From NCBI RefSeq assembly GCF_019168305.1, contig NZ_JAHTBI010000001.1, positions 1 to 64,000 of the forward strand: a stretch of 64,000 nucleotides of DNA, in the 5' to 3' direction. The translations under genes were made by a program, and so were the position numbers. This stretch comes from Pseudomonas aegrilactucae (lineage in GTDB: Bacteria > Pseudomonadota > Gammaproteobacteria > Pseudomonadales > Pseudomonadaceae). Every line of letters begins with the position of its first letter. Position 1 is the stretch's first letter. The notes beneath the pieces were generated by a model. It searched no databases and was not told the origin of the DNA. It saw nothing but the letters and a program-made list of their open reading frames with translations. This document shows, piece after piece, positions 45,928-56,755 of this stretch.

Positions 45928-46788
45928 ATGGCAGGCGCAAAAGAGATTCGCAGTAAGATTGCGAGCATCAAAAGCACGCAAAAAATTACCAGCGCCATGG
46001 AAAAAGTGGCGGTCAGCAAGATGCGCAAGGCTCAAATGCGCATGGCTGCTAGCCGTCCTTATGCGGAGCGTATCCGCCAGGTGATTGGTCATCTGGCCAA
46101 CGCCAACCCGGAATACCGCCACCCCTTCATGATCGATCGCCCTGTCAAGCGCGCCGGTTATGTGGTCGTGAGCAGTGACCGTGGTCTGTGCGGTGGCTTG
46201 AACACCAACCTGTTCAAGGCCCTGGTCAAGGACATGGCAGCCAACCGCGAGCAAGGGATCGAAATCGATCTGTGCGTGGTCGGCAGCAAAGGTGCGGCGT
46301 TTTTCCGCAGCTTCGGCGGCAACGTCGTTGCAGCGATCAGCCACCTGGGCGAAGAGCCGTCGATCAATGATCTGATCGGCAGCGTCAAGGTGATGCTGGA
46401 CGCTTACCTGGATGGTCGTATCGATCGTCTGTCCGTGGTATCGAACAAGTTCATCAATACCATGACGCAAGCCCCAACGGTCGAGCAGTTGATTCCGTTG
46501 GTTGCAACCCCGGATCAAGAACTCAAGCACCACTGGGACTACCTCTACGAACCTGACGCCAAAGAGCTGCTGGACGGCTTGATGGTGCGTTACGTGGAGT
46601 CGCAGGTCTACCAGGCGGTGGTCGAGAACAACGCGGCTGAACAAGCTGCGCGGATGATCGCAATGAAGAACGCCACTGACAACGCCGGCGATCTGATCAG
46701 CGAATTGCAGCTGATCTACAACAAGGCGCGTCAGGCTGCGATCACCCAAGAGATCTCGGAAATCGTCGGCGGCGCTGCCGCGGTTTAA
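45928..46788 (+). CDS. atpG: ATP synthase F1 subunit gamma
   Basis: The 286-residue gamma shaft rotates inside alpha3beta3. N-terminal [27 protein letters not shown] and C-terminal [18 protein letters not shown] form the coiled coil. [16 protein letters not shown] block is conserved. Confidence 0.98.
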   Translation: MAGAKEIRSKIASIKSTQKITSAMEKVAVSKMRKAQMRMAASRPYAERIRQVIGHLANANPEYRHPFMIDRPVKRAGYVVVSSDRGLCGGLNTNLFKALVKDMAANREQGIEIDLCVVGSKGAAFFRSFGGNVVAAISHLGEEPSINDLIGSVKVMLDAYLDGRIDRLSVVSNKFINTMTQAPTVEQLIPLVATPDQELKHHWDYLYEPDAKELLDGLMVRYVESQVYQAVVENNAAEQAARMIAMKNATDNAGDLISELQLIYNKARQAAITQEISEIVGGAAAV

Positions 46789-48192
<1,404 letters not shown>

Positions 48193-48197
48193 TCCCG

Positions 48198-48215
48198 GCG
48201 CCCCGTAAGGGGCGC
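48198..48215 (+). other. Intercistronic hairpin atpD-atpC
   Basis: GCGCCCC (48198-48204), loop GTAA and GGGGCGC (48209-48215) form a 7-bp stem in the 44-bp gap before atpC. There is no T-run. Confidence 0.5.
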
Positions 48216-48236
48216 TAATCAGGTTGAGGCAAGCAG

Positions 48237-48656
48237 ATGGCTATGACAGTCCATTGCGATATCGTCAGCGCGGAAGGAGAGATCTTCTCCGGCCTGGTCG
48301 AGATGGTGATTGCGCACGGCAACCTGGGTGATCTTGGTATCGCTCCAGGCCACGCCCCGCTGATCACTAATCTCAAGCCAGGTCCGATCACGCTGACCAA
48401 GCAGGGTGGCACCCAAGAGGTGTTCTACATCTCTGGTGGTTTCCTCGAGGTCCAGCCGAACATGGTCAAGGTGCTTGCCGATACCGTGCAACGTGCTGCC
48501 GACCTGGACGAAGCTCAGGCCCAGGAAGCCCTCAAGGCTGCCGAGAACGCCCTGAATGCAAAAGGCGCGGATTTCGACTACGGCGCCGCTGCTGCACGTC
48601 TGGCCGAAGCCGCAGCCCAGCTGCGTACCGTTCAGGCGATGCGCAAAGGAAAGTGA
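48237..48656 (+). CDS. atpC: ATP synthase F1 subunit epsilon
   Basis: The 139-residue epsilon subunit has an N-terminal beta-sandwich ([38 protein letters not shown]) and a C-terminal helical pair that inhibits ATP hydrolysis. The ATG at 48237 is used, with a second in-frame ATG two codons later. It is the last atp gene, followed by a terminator. Confidence 0.97.
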   Translation: MAMTVHCDIVSAEGEIFSGLVEMVIAHGNLGDLGIAPGHAPLITNLKPGPITLTKQGGTQEVFYISGGFLEVQPNMVKVLADTVQRAADLDEAQAQEALKAAENALNAKGADFDYGAAAARLAEAAAQLRTVQAMRKGK

Positions 48657-48694
48657 TCCAGCCCACCGGCTGATTGCTTTGCGCGATTGAGTTA

Positions 48695-48719
48695 AAGGGT
48701 AGCCTCGGCTACCCTTTTT
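48695..48719 (+). terminator. Terminator of the atp operon
   Basis: AAGGGTAGCC and GGCTACCCTT pair around a TC loop and are followed by TTT, a good intrinsic terminator 39 bp after atpC. Confidence 0.9.
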
Positions 48720-48780
48720 CTTTTTCCGCGATTCTTCTTTTTGGTCACCTCGCTGACCCCCCAGGATTGGTAGCCAGTCA

Positions 48781-50148
48781 ATGTCTCTCGATATCGTTAT
48801 TCTCGCGGCAGGCCAGGGCACCCGCATGCGTTCGGCGTTGCCCAAGGTACTGCACCCGGTGGCCGGCGACTCCATGCTCGGCCATGTTATCCACAGCGCT
48901 CGCCAGCTCAAGCCGCAGGGTATCCACGTGGTGATCGGGCATGGTGCTGAGCTTGTGCGTGAACGCCTGGCCGCCGATGACCTGAATTTCGTGCTGCAGG
49001 ACAAGCAACTGGGTACCGGCCACGCCGTGGCACAGGCCCTGCCGGCACTCAGCGCCGAAACAGTGCTGATCCTCTACGGCGATGTACCGCTGATCGAAGT
49101 CGATACACTGCATCGGCTGTTGGCCAAGGTGACCCCGCAGCAACTGGGCCTGCTCACCGTAACCCTGGCCGATCCAACGGGCTACGGGCGCATCGTGCGC
49201 GATGAGGCCGGCCAGGTCTCGGCTATCGTCGAGCACAAGGACGCCAGCGAGGCACAGAAAGCCATCGCCGAAGGCAATACCGGTATTCTCGCGGTGCCGG
49301 GCGCGCGCCTGGCCGAATGGTTGGGCCGCCTGTCCAACAACAATGCCCAGGGCGAGTACTACCTGACTGACGTGATCGCCATGGCGGTCAGCGACGGCCT
49401 GGTGGTGGCCACCGAGCAGCCGCTGGACCCGATGGAAGTGCAGGGCGCCAATGATCGCCGTCAGCTTGCCGAGCTGGAGCGTCATTACCAGTTGCGTGAA
49501 GGCCGCCGCCTGATGGCCCAGGGCGTGACCCTGCGTGACCCGGCGCGCTTCGATGTACGCGGTGAAGTGAGCGTTGGTCGTGATGTGCTGATCGATATCA
49601 ACGTGATTCTTGAAGGCCGCGTGGTGATCGAGGACGACGTGATCATCGGCCCCAACTGCGTGATCAAGAACACCACCTTGCGCAAAGGTGCCGTGGTCAA
49701 GGCCAACAGTCATCTCGAAGGCGCGGTGATGGGAGAGGGTAGCGATGCGGGCCCGTTCGCACGCTTGCGCCCCGGCAGCGTGCTGGACGCGCGCGCGCAT
49801 GTGGGTAACTTTGTCGAACTGAAGAATGCCCACCTGGGTGAGGGCGCCAAGGCCGGCCACCTGACCTACCTGGGCGATGCCGAGGTAGGTGCGCGCACCA
49901 ACATTGGCGCCGGCACCATCACCTGCAACTACGACGGGGCGAACAAATTCCGCACCGTGCTCGGTGAGGATGTATTCATCGGCTCCAACAACTCGCTGGT
50001 GGCGCCTGTGGATATCCTCGACGGTGCCACCACCGCGGCGGGTTCCACCATTACCCAGAATGTCGAAGCAGGCCAGTTGGGCGTAGCGCGGGGTCGTCAG
50101 CGCAATATCGACGGTTGGAAGCGGCCTGAAAAAATCAAGAAAAGCTGA
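48781..50148 (+). CDS. glmU: Bifunctional GlmU (GlcN-1-P acetyltransferase / GlcNAc-1-P uridyltransferase)
   Basis: GlmU makes UDP-GlcNAc, the precursor of peptidoglycan and lipid A. The 455-residue protein has the N-terminal uridyltransferase ([19 protein letters not shown]) and a C-terminal left-handed beta-helix with the catalytic histidine in [14 protein letters not shown] and CNYDGANK. A perfect DnaA box is at 48887-48895. Compare the single-domain homologue at 53221-53832. Confidence 0.97.
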   Translation: MSLDIVILAAGQGTRMRSALPKVLHPVAGDSMLGHVIHSARQLKPQGIHVVIGHGAELVRERLAADDLNFVLQDKQLGTGHAVAQALPALSAETVLILYGDVPLIEVDTLHRLLAKVTPQQLGLLTVTLADPTGYGRIVRDEAGQVSAIVEHKDASEAQKAIAEGNTGILAVPGARLAEWLGRLSNNNAQGEYYLTDVIAMAVSDGLVVATEQPLDPMEVQGANDRRQLAELERHYQLREGRRLMAQGVTLRDPARFDVRGEVSVGRDVLIDINVILEGRVVIEDDVIIGPNCVIKNTTLRKGAVVKANSHLEGAVMGEGSDAGPFARLRPGSVLDARAHVGNFVELKNAHLGEGAKAGHLTYLGDAEVGARTNIGAGTITCNYDGANKFRTVLGEDVFIGSNNSLVAPVDILDGATTAAGSTITQNVEAGQLGVARGRQRNIDGWKRPEKIKKS

Positions 50149-50169
50149 AGTTATTCACAGCTGAACATC

Positions 50170-50203
50170 AAGCCGACTGGCGTGTGCATAAGTCGGCTTT
50201 TTT
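50170..50203 (+). terminator. Terminator after glmU
   Basis: AAGCCGACT (50170-50178) and AGTCGGCTT (50191-50199) form a 9-bp stem with a 12-base loop, then a T-run. Two perfect DnaA boxes follow in the gap (50220-50228, 50249-50257). Confidence 0.85.
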
Positions 50204-50344
50204 GTGGGCAAGCGTCGCGTGTGGATAACCCACGCGCTGCCTGCAACGTTATCCACAGCGAAAAATCTCCAACGGTGCTTGACCAAATGAAAGCTTTAGG
50301 TTTTGATTGGCTTCGTTATCTTTCGAACCGAAACTTAGGCTCCC

Positions 50345-51112
50345 ATGTCGAAGCGCAATACGCCACAACGTCGCCATAACATCCTTGCGCTGCTGCATGA
50401 GCAGGGTGAAGTGAGTGTGGATGCCTTGGCCAAACGTTTTGAAACCTCCGAAGTGACCATCCGCAAGGACCTGGCCGCGCTGGAGGCCAATGGCCTGCTG
50501 CTGCGTCGCTATGGCGGTGCGGTGACCCTGCCGCAGGAACTGTTCGCCGACCAGAGCCAGCCGGTTTCCCTGTACAAGCAGGCGATCGCTCGGGCCGCGG
50601 TGGCACGCATTCGTGAGCATGCGCGGATCATCATCGACAGTGGCAGCACCACCGCCTCGATGATCCCGGAACTGGGCCAGCAGCCCGGCCTGGTGGTGAT
50701 GACCAATTCACTGAATGTAGCCCGCGCCCTGAGCGAACTGGAGCACGAGCCGGTGCTGTTGATGACCGGTGGCACCTGGGACCCGCATTCGGAATCGTTC
50801 CAGGGCCAGGTCGCCGAGCAGGTACTACGCTCTTACGATTTCGACCAACTGTTCATTGGCGCCGACGGTATCGACCTGGTGCGCGGCACCACCACCTTCA
50901 ACGAGCTGCTGGGCCTGAGCCGGGTCATGGCCGAGGTGGCCCGCGAAGTGATCGTGATGGTCGAGTCGGACAAGGTCGGGCGCAAGATTCCCAACCTGGA
51001 GCTGCCCTGGGGCAGCGTGAACACCCTGATTACCGATGAGCGCCTGCCCCTTGAGGCACGCGAACATATTCAAGCCCGCGGCATCAACCTGATCTGTGCC
51101 GCCATCAGCTAG
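50345..51112 (+). CDS. DeoR-family transcriptional regulator upstream of glmS
   Basis: This 255-residue regulator has an N-terminal winged helix-turn-helix ([35 protein letters not shown] is the span 9-43) and a C-terminal sugar-phosphate-sensing domain ([23 protein letters not shown]). Its place between glmU and glmS, 11 bp before glmS, suggests control of amino-sugar synthesis, with glucosamine-6-phosphate or a relative as a plausible effector. Confidence 0.9.
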   Translation: MSKRNTPQRRHNILALLHEQGEVSVDALAKRFETSEVTIRKDLAALEANGLLLRRYGGAVTLPQELFADQSQPVSLYKQAIARAAVARIREHARIIIDSGSTTASMIPELGQQPGLVVMTNSLNVARALSELEHEPVLLMTGGTWDPHSESFQGQVAEQVLRSYDFDQLFIGADGIDLVRGTTTFNELLGLSRVMAEVAREVIVMVESDKVGRKIPNLELPWGSVNTLITDERLPLEAREHIQARGINLICAAIS

Positions 51113-51123
51113 GAGCAATATCT

Positions 51124-52959
51124 ATGTGTGGAATCGTGGGCGCCGTCGCCGAACGTAACATCACCACCATCCTGATCGAAGGCCTCAAGCGCCTGGAATA
51201 CCGTGGCTACGACAGTGCCGGCCTTGCCGTGTTCACGCAGCAGGGCAACCTGGAGCGCCGTCGTCGCATCGGCAAGGTCGGCGAGCTGGAAGCGGCCGTC
51301 GCCGCCGAGCCGCTGGCCGGCACCCTGGGCATCGCCCACACCCGCTGGGCTACCCATGGTGCGCCGACCGAAGGCAATGCACACCCGCATTTCTCCGGGC
51401 ATGAACTGGCGGTGGTGCACAACGGCATCATCGAGAACCATGACGCCTTGCGTGAGCAGCTCAAGGGCCTGGGCTACGTGTTCACCTCGCAGACCGACAC
51501 CGAAGTGATCGTGCACCTGCTGCACCACACGCTCAAGAGCGTGCCGGAGCTGGCCGACGCATTGAAGGCCACGGTCAAGCAACTGCATGGCGCCTATGGC
51601 CTGGCGGTGATCAGTGCGCATCAGCCTGACCGCCTGCTGGCAGCGCGCAGCGGCAGCCCGCTGGTGATCGGCCTGGGCCATGGCGAGAACTTCCTGGCCT
51701 CCGACCAGTTGGCCCTGCGCCAGGTCACCGACCGCTTCATGTACCTGGAAGAAGGCGATATCGCCGAGATCCGTCGCGACCAGATCGCTATCTGGGACAT
51801 CAACGGTCAGCCGGTGCAGCGTGAAAGCGTGCAGTACCACGAGGGCGCCGAAGCGGCCGACAAAGGCCAGTACCGTCACTTCATGCTCAAGGAAATCCAC
51901 GAGCAGCCCACCGTCGTGCAGCGCACGCTCGAAGATCGCCTGGGCGCCGACCATGTGCTGGTGCAGGCGTTCGGTCCGAAGGCTGCCGAGCTGTTCCCCA
52001 AGGTGCGCAACGTTCAGATCGTCGCTTGCGGCACCAGCTACCACGCCGGCATGGTTGCGCGTTACTGGCTCGAAGAACTGGCGGGTATTCCTTGCCAGGT
52101 CGAGGTGGCCAGCGAGTTCCGCTACCGCAAGGTGGTGGTGCAGCCGGACACGCTGTTCGTATCGATCTCCCAGTCGGGCGAAACCGCCGACACCCTGGCG
52201 GCGTTGCGCAATGCCAAGGAGCTGGGCTTTCTGGCCAGCCTGGCGATCTGCAACGTGGGCATCAGCTCGCTGGTGCGTGAGTCCGACCTGACCCTCCTGA
52301 CCCGTGCGGGCCCTGAGATCGGCGTGGCCTCGACCAAGGCGTTCACCACCCAGTTGGTTTCGCTGATGCTGCTGACCCTGTCGCTGGGCCGTGTGCGCGG
52401 CACCTTGCCGGCGGCGGTGGAGGCCGAACTGGTCGAACAGCTGCGTTGCCTGCCGGTGCGCCTGGGTGAAGCGCTGGCGATGGACACCACCATCGAGAAG
52501 ATCTCCGAACTGTTCGCCGACAAGCACCACACCCTGTTCCTGGGCCGTGGCGCGCAGTTCCCGGTGGCGATGGAAGGTGCGCTCAAGCTCAAGGAGATCT
52601 CCTACATCCACGCCGAAGCCTACCCGGCCGGTGAGCTCAAGCATGGTCCGCTGGCCCTGGTGGATGCCGACATGCCGGTGGTCACCGTGGCGCCGAACAA
52701 CGAACTGCTGGAGAAGCTCAAATCCAACCTGCAGGAAGTGCGCGCGCGTGGTGGCGAACTGATCGTGTTCGCAGACGAGAAGGCTGGGATGAGCAATGGC
52801 GAGGGCACCCATGTGATCGCCATGCCGCACATCATCGATGCACTGGCGCCGATCCTCTACACCATTCCGTTGCAGTTGCTGTCGTACTACGTGGCGGTGC
52901 TCAAGGGGACCGACGTTGACCAGCCGCGCAACCTGGCCAAGTCGGTGACGGTGGAGTAG
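51124..52959 (+). CDS. glmS: Glutamine-fructose-6-phosphate aminotransferase (isomerizing)
   Basis: GlmS makes glucosamine-6-phosphate from fructose-6-phosphate and glutamine. The 611-residue protein has the N-terminal class II glutamine amidotransferase domain with nucleophile C2 ([12 protein letters not shown]), a linker and two SIS domains ([13 protein letters not shown]). It ends NLAKSVTVE, the sequence recognised by Tn7 TnsD at the DNA level. No glmS ribozyme is expected or seen. Confidence 0.98.
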   Translation: MCGIVGAVAERNITTILIEGLKRLEYRGYDSAGLAVFTQQGNLERRRRIGKVGELEAAVAAEPLAGTLGIAHTRWATHGAPTEGNAHPHFSGHELAVVHNGIIENHDALREQLKGLGYVFTSQTDTEVIVHLLHHTLKSVPELADALKATVKQLHGAYGLAVISAHQPDRLLAARSGSPLVIGLGHGENFLASDQLALRQVTDRFMYLEEGDIAEIRRDQIAIWDINGQPVQRESVQYHEGAEAADKGQYRHFMLKEIHEQPTVVQRTLEDRLGADHVLVQAFGPKAAELFPKVRNVQIVACGTSYHAGMVARYWLEELAGIPCQVEVASEFRYRKVVVQPDTLFVSISQSGETADTLAALRNAKELGFLASLAICNVGISSLVRESDLTLLTRAGPEIGVASTKAFTTQLVSLMLLTLSLGRVRGTLPAAVEAELVEQLRCLPVRLGEALAMDTTIEKISELFADKHHTLFLGRGAQFPVAMEGALKLKEISYIHAEAYPAGELKHGPLALVDADMPVVTVAPNNELLEKLKSNLQEVRARGGELIVFADEKAGMSNGEGTHVIAMPHIIDALAPILYTIPLQLLSYYVAVLKGTDVDQPRNLAKSVTVE

Positions 52960-52985
52960 GGCGGGTTCGGATGAGCCCTCCTTGA
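52924..52985 (+). other. attTn7: Predicted attTn7 attachment site
   Basis: The 3' end of glmS and the roughly 25 bp after its stop (52957-52959) form the classical Tn7 target. I see no Tn7 end sequence or tns gene next to it. The downstream DNA is accessory in character, which fits past use of the site. Confidence 0.55.
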
Positions 52986-52992
52986 AGCTACG

Positions 52993-53027
52993 AAATAAAG
53001 TCTGTCGGAAATAAATAAAGTCTGTCG
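52993..53027. repeat. 15-bp direct repeat after glmS
   Basis: AAATAAAGTCTGTCG occurs at 52993-53007 and again at 53013-53027, 20 bp apart. It lies just beyond the expected Tn7 insertion point. It may be a remnant of a Tn7-like end. The following CCAGCGAC (53058-53065) can pair with GTCGCTGG (53024-53031). Confidence 0.7.
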
Positions 53028-53220
53028 CTGGCGCCTTCCTGCCCCCCGGATGAGCAGCCAGCGACGTTTTCCTGCGTGCCGCATTGTAGGCCACGTCGTT
53101 TACGGGCTCTGGCAGGCCAGCAAAGCCCAGACAGAGGTGCACTTGAATTTTGGGGGGAACTCCATGTCCTAGCTTCCGCCGCGTGGATACCCGCACCTTA
53201 CCTGTACCGGAAGAATTTCT

Positions 53221-53832
53221 ATGAAGCTATTTGAGATCAGTACGTTTATTTCTCGTTGGCCCTTTCTGGGCTTGGTACCCCCTGCCGCTTGGCTGATTTC
53301 TCAAGACTGCGAAAACCAGGTTTTGGCCTTGTTGGCAGGCCTTGGCGTGGGTTATCGACGCCATGGAAACTGTGCCATCCACGAAAGTGCCGTTGTCGAG
53401 CAAGGGGCGGTGCTGAAAGGCGCGATTATCATCGGCGAAGGATCATTTGTAGCAGCGGGAGCTTACCTGCGTGGAGGCGTTTACCTCGGCAGCAATTGCA
53501 TTGTTGGCCCAAGCTGCGAAATGAAAAGTAGCTTCATGCTTGGTGGAAGCAAGTTGGCACATTTCAACTTTGTCGGCGACTCGTTAATTGGCGAGGGCGT
53601 AAATATTGAAGCAGGTGCAATCATTGCCAATTACCGTAACGAACTGGATGGTGCGGATATCAAAATTCGCCATGAAGGTAATGTGATCGAGACAGGAGTG
53701 AATAAATTCGGTGCCTTGGTCGGTGACGGCTGCAAAATTGGGGCAAACGCAGTCATCGCTCCCGGCGCGCTACTACGGCCAAACACCCACGTTCCACGTC
53801 TGGGGTTGATTGACCAGTTCGCCTACGATTGA
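53221..53832 (+). CDS. Standalone hexapeptide acyltransferase, GlmU C-domain-like
   Basis: This 203-residue protein is mostly a left-handed parallel beta-helix. Residues 111-140 mimic the GlmU acetyltransferase centre: a lysine-histidine pair at K111/H114 (KLAHFNFVGD) and NYRNE at 137-141, where GlmU has HLTYLGD and NYDGANK. There is no uridyltransferase domain, and the sequence has lower GC than its neighbours. It stands alone, probably transferred, in the glmS-downstream accessory slot. The 218 bp after it hold no gene. Substrate unknown. Confidence 0.78.
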   Translation: MKLFEISTFISRWPFLGLVPPAAWLISQDCENQVLALLAGLGVGYRRHGNCAIHESAVVEQGAVLKGAIIIGEGSFVAAGAYLRGGVYLGSNCIVGPSCEMKSSFMLGGSKLAHFNFVGDSLIGEGVNIEAGAIIANYRNELDGADIKIRHEGNVIETGVNKFGALVGDGCKIGANAVIAPGALLRPNTHVPRLGLIDQFAYD

Positions 53833-54050
53833 GCAGCGCCAACCTCAGAGCTGACCACGCTCGACATCGTGAATGCTGCTTGGCCGTAATCTCTTGGGGA
53901 CCCATCGTATGCAAGCTTAATTACTTTGGAGTGGCTTCCCTCGCAAACGCCCTGCGAACACACGTGGCTTGGTTAAAGAGGTGCCCACTTGTGTGGCAGC
54001 AATGCTGACTCCTGCAGAGGTAGGGGCCAGCCTTCGCAGTTCCCCCCGCT

Positions 54051-56264
54051 TCAATCAGCGCTGGCATGCACCTTGGCCAGCGTCTCGTCCAGCTCGTCGA
54101 TCTGCCCCGGCGCTTCCGTCACCACGCTGAAGTCGGTCACCTCGATCGCGCCCAGCCCATGCCCCAGCAAATGGAACGAGAACGCCTTGCGCGCTTCGGT
54201 GTTGTCGAAGCTGAAGTCCATCTCCAGTGGCTGATCCGGGGTCACCAGCATCTCTTCAGTGGGCAGCCCCACCAGCACTTCCTGCTCGAATTCCTTGGCC
54301 TTGAGCACGATGTACGCGTCCTGCTGCGGGTCGGCCGAGCGCACCGTCAGGCGTACCCGCGTCTGCGAGCCCTTGGGCATCTCCAGGTACTGCGCGCCGA
54401 TCAGGTTGTCGGCCCAGTCATCCTTGATCTCGGGCTGCAACGGGATCACCGTCGCGCTGCCGAACTGGTAGTGCTGGTTCAGCGGTGAGCCCATCACCGA
54501 TTGGTCCAGTGCGCTGGCGCGTGCCTGCACCTGGCGCGCCCGCTGGCCACGGAAGCGATCGACCAGGGTGGCCCGTTCGGCAATGAACCCGGCACTGGAA
54601 TAGGCACGGCAACGCTGCTGGAAGTCGCACTCGGTAAAGGTGCCGTTGCCGTCGTGGTAGCGCAGTTTGCCGTTGGTGAATGACATGATCTCGCGCCCGC
54701 TCGGGTAATCACGCAGCAGGGAGCGCCCGCTCAGGCTGTTGGGAATCGGGAAGCCAAAGTAGTCGAGCACCGATGCGGTCAGGTCGACGTGGCCATACAC
54801 GCCGTTTTTCACGTGGGGCAGTTGCGCCTGTTCAGGCGCCAGCAACAGGTTGAAACCCCACGACGACGCCAGGCGCACACCGTCGATGCCATGGGACTCG
54901 TCGGAGGTGATCACTACCAGCGTGTCCTTGAGCACACCCTGGCGCTCCAGCCCGGCGAGGAAGTTATCCACAGCGTCGTCCAGGTAGGCGACGGCAGCCT
55001 GCTTGGGTGTATCGAAGCGGTCCAGGTAGTCCTGCGGTGCGGAGTAGGGCTGGTGGGTGCCCACGGTCAGCAGGGTCAGCATCCACGGATCACGCCCCTT
55101 CTGCAGTTGCCCGACGTAGTCCAGCGCACCTTCGAAAAACGCCCGGTCGTCCTTGCCCCACGGAAACTCCAGGTAATTCGGGTTCTTGAACCAGTCCAGG
55201 CCCAGAGTGGTATCAAAGCCGATGTGCGGCATGATCTTGTCCTTGGCCATGAAGCGCAGGCCCGCACCCTGCAGGTAGTGCGTGCTGAAGCCGTGCTCGC
55301 GCAGCTGCGCCGGCAGGCACTCCTGGTTGCGCTGGTTCTGCGTGAGCATCTCGACGCCCTTGGGCGTGCCATTGTCGAGCTTGTCGTAGTCGCCACACAG
55401 CATCGCGTACAGGCCGCGAATGGTCTGGTGGGTATGCAGGACGTAGTCGGGGGTGTTCATGCCGCGCTCGGCCCAGGTACTGAGCTTGGGCATCAGCCGT
55501 TCCTGATAGGCACTGTTCAGGGTGCGCCGGTTGATGTCCAGGTAGGCACCCGGAATACCCTCAAGGGCGATCACCAGCACATTGCGCGCACTGCCCGGGG
55601 TTTCCAGCAACGGACGCCCCTCCAGGTCCAGCCGCGTCAGGCCCTGCATGGCCACCGGCGGATCAACCAGGTCGCCTTCCAGCCAGTCTTCGATGCCGGC
55701 CTGCCCCTCGCCCAGGCCGGCCGCCATCAGTTGGTGGGGCAGGTTGAACACCTGCCATTCGTCCGCCTCGCTGGGTTGCAGGGTCTGGATGCCGGCGTGC
55801 AGCAGCAGGCACGCTGCCGGTAGGGTCCAGGCCCGCCGCGGCAGTGCCCCGGCCTTTGTTCCACGGGCCGCCCACAGGCTCGCCAGCCAGAGCAGCAGGC
55901 CCAGCCCGAGGGCCGCCGCGAACCCGGTGTTGGCAAAGCTGCCACCGGCCGAGTTCTCCAGAAACTGGGTGTCGGTGAGGTAATGCAGGTCGGCGGGCGT
56001 CGGCAGCCGGCCAACCGCCGCCACCAGCTCGGCGCTGGCCAGGTTCAGCACGGCCCAGGCCATCAGCACCGGCAGTGCCAGCCACCACGGGCGGCGATAC
56101 AGCACCAGCACCAGTGCCCCGCCCACGGCGAGGTCGGACAGGTAGCCCAAGGGGTCGGACCAGCCCTGGGCAAGGCGCATGCCGATCGGCACCCACAGCA
56201 AAAGCCCGACAAGGGCGAGGAGGGGAGTGCGAGGGTGCTGTAACCAGCGATAAATGAGTTTCAC
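54051..56264 (-). CDS. Membrane sulfatase, LtaS/phosphoglycerol transferase-like
   Basis: This 737-residue inner-membrane protein has about five N-terminal membrane segments (roughly 12-150) and a periplasmic alkaline-phosphatase-fold domain (about 225-560) with the metal region NVLVIALEGIPG, the likely nucleophile threonine in HTHQTIRGLYAMLCG, and VVITSDESHGIDG. A C-terminal beta-rich part follows. Gram-negative relatives include OpgB-like phosphoglycerol transferases. The substrate is not predictable. It diverges from hcnABC. Confidence 0.85.
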   Translation of the reverse strand: MKLIYRWLQHPRTPLLALVGLLLWVPIGMRLAQGWSDPLGYLSDLAVGGALVLVLYRRPWWLALPVLMAWAVLNLASAELVAAVGRLPTPADLHYLTDTQFLENSAGGSFANTGFAAALGLGLLLWLASLWAARGTKAGALPRRAWTLPAACLLLHAGIQTLQPSEADEWQVFNLPHQLMAAGLGEGQAGIEDWLEGDLVDPPVAMQGLTRLDLEGRPLLETPGSARNVLVIALEGIPGAYLDINRRTLNSAYQERLMPKLSTWAERGMNTPDYVLHTHQTIRGLYAMLCGDYDKLDNGTPKGVEMLTQNQRNQECLPAQLREHGFSTHYLQGAGLRFMAKDKIMPHIGFDTTLGLDWFKNPNYLEFPWGKDDRAFFEGALDYVGQLQKGRDPWMLTLLTVGTHQPYSAPQDYLDRFDTPKQAAVAYLDDAVDNFLAGLERQGVLKDTLVVITSDESHGIDGVRLASSWGFNLLLAPEQAQLPHVKNGVYGHVDLTASVLDYFGFPIPNSLSGRSLLRDYPSGREIMSFTNGKLRYHDGNGTFTECDFQQRCRAYSSAGFIAERATLVDRFRGQRARQVQARASALDQSVMGSPLNQHYQFGSATVIPLQPEIKDDWADNLIGAQYLEMPKGSQTRVRLTVRSADPQQDAYIVLKAKEFEQEVLVGLPTEEMLVTPDQPLEMDFSFDNTEARKAFSFHLLGHGLGAIEVTDFSVVTEAPGQIDELDETLAKVHASAD

Positions 56265-56363
56265 GGCAGCCGGTCGTCATCAAGTCGTCATGGAGATGTG
56301 GGTGATGGTACCAAGTGCGGCCGTACTCCACAGCCTTTCGGCAACAAGTGGACACCCACTTTT

Positions 56364-56377
56364 CTGGCCTGGGTCAA
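56364..56377 (+). promoter_or_regulatory. Possible ANR half-site upstream of hcnA
   Basis: CTGGCCTGGGTCAA has a good right half (GTCAA, cf. ATCAA) and a degenerate left half of the TTGAT-N4-ATCAA ANR/FNR box. A -10-like TACCGT lies near 56400, about the right distance for activation at position -41.5. Weak match. Confidence 0.35.
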
Positions 56378-56422
56378 TATCGAGTCGGGTTCGATGGCCT
56401 ACCGTATGAAGCTCTGCCACTC

Positions 56423-56435
56423 TTTCAAGGATGAA
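56423..56435 (+). promoter_or_regulatory. Shine-Dalgarno with RsmA-type GGA motif of hcnA
   Basis: TTTCAAGGATGAA places AAGGA nine bases before the hcnA ATG. CAAGGATG is close to the RsmA/CsrA binding consensus, and hcnA is a known Gac/Rsm target in Pseudomonas, so translation here is probably RsmA-repressed. Confidence 0.5.
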
Positions 56436-56440
56436 ATGCA

Positions 56441-56755
56441 ATGCAGTCATTGGACCGCCATTACGATATCCAGCCCCTGCCCAGGGCTGACCTGACCATC
56501 GAGCTCAACGGCCAGCCGGTACCGGTTGCGTCGGGCGAAACCGTGCTCAACGTGCTGCACGCAGTAGGCATGCGCCAGGTGGCGCGCAACGATCACGGCC
56601 AGGTGACCGGGGCGTTCTGCGGCATGGGCGTGTGCCATTGCTGCCTGGTTTCGATCAACGGTCGGCCCAAGCGGCGTGCCTGCCAGACCATCGTCAAGCC
56701 GGGCATGCAGGTCGAGACCGGGATCAACCGCTTTGACGTGGAGGGTGTCGAATGA
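56441..56755 (+). CDS. hcnA: Hydrogen cyanide synthase subunit HcnA
   Basis: HcnA is the small [2Fe-2S] subunit of the membrane-associated glycine-oxidising HCN synthase. The 104-residue protein has the cysteine cluster CGMGVCHCC (C60, C65, C67, C68) and a distal C81 in RRACQT. The length matches true HcnA. Start ATG 56441; two upstream ATGs (56431, 56436) are out of frame. It overlaps hcnB by 4 bp. Confidence 0.88.
   Translation: MQSLDRHYDIQPLPRADLTIELNGQPVPVASGETVLNVLHAVGMRQVARNDHGQVTGAFCGMGVCHCCLVSINGRPKRRACQTIVKPGMQVETGINRFDVEGVE

Noticed and set aside
51090..51123. A glmS ribozyme or riboswitch
   Set aside because: Only 11 bp separate the DeoR gene from glmS, and the glmS ribozyme is a Gram-positive feature.
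52960..53220. A resident Tn7 transposon after glmS
   Set aside because: No Tn7 end (TGTGGGCGGACAAAAT-like) and no tnsABCD genes are visible; only a small direct repeat and a lone acyltransferase gene.
53833..54050. A small gene or tRNA in the gap before the sulfatase gene
   Set aside because: No frame with a ribosome site and no cloverleaf could be found; nothing recognisable.
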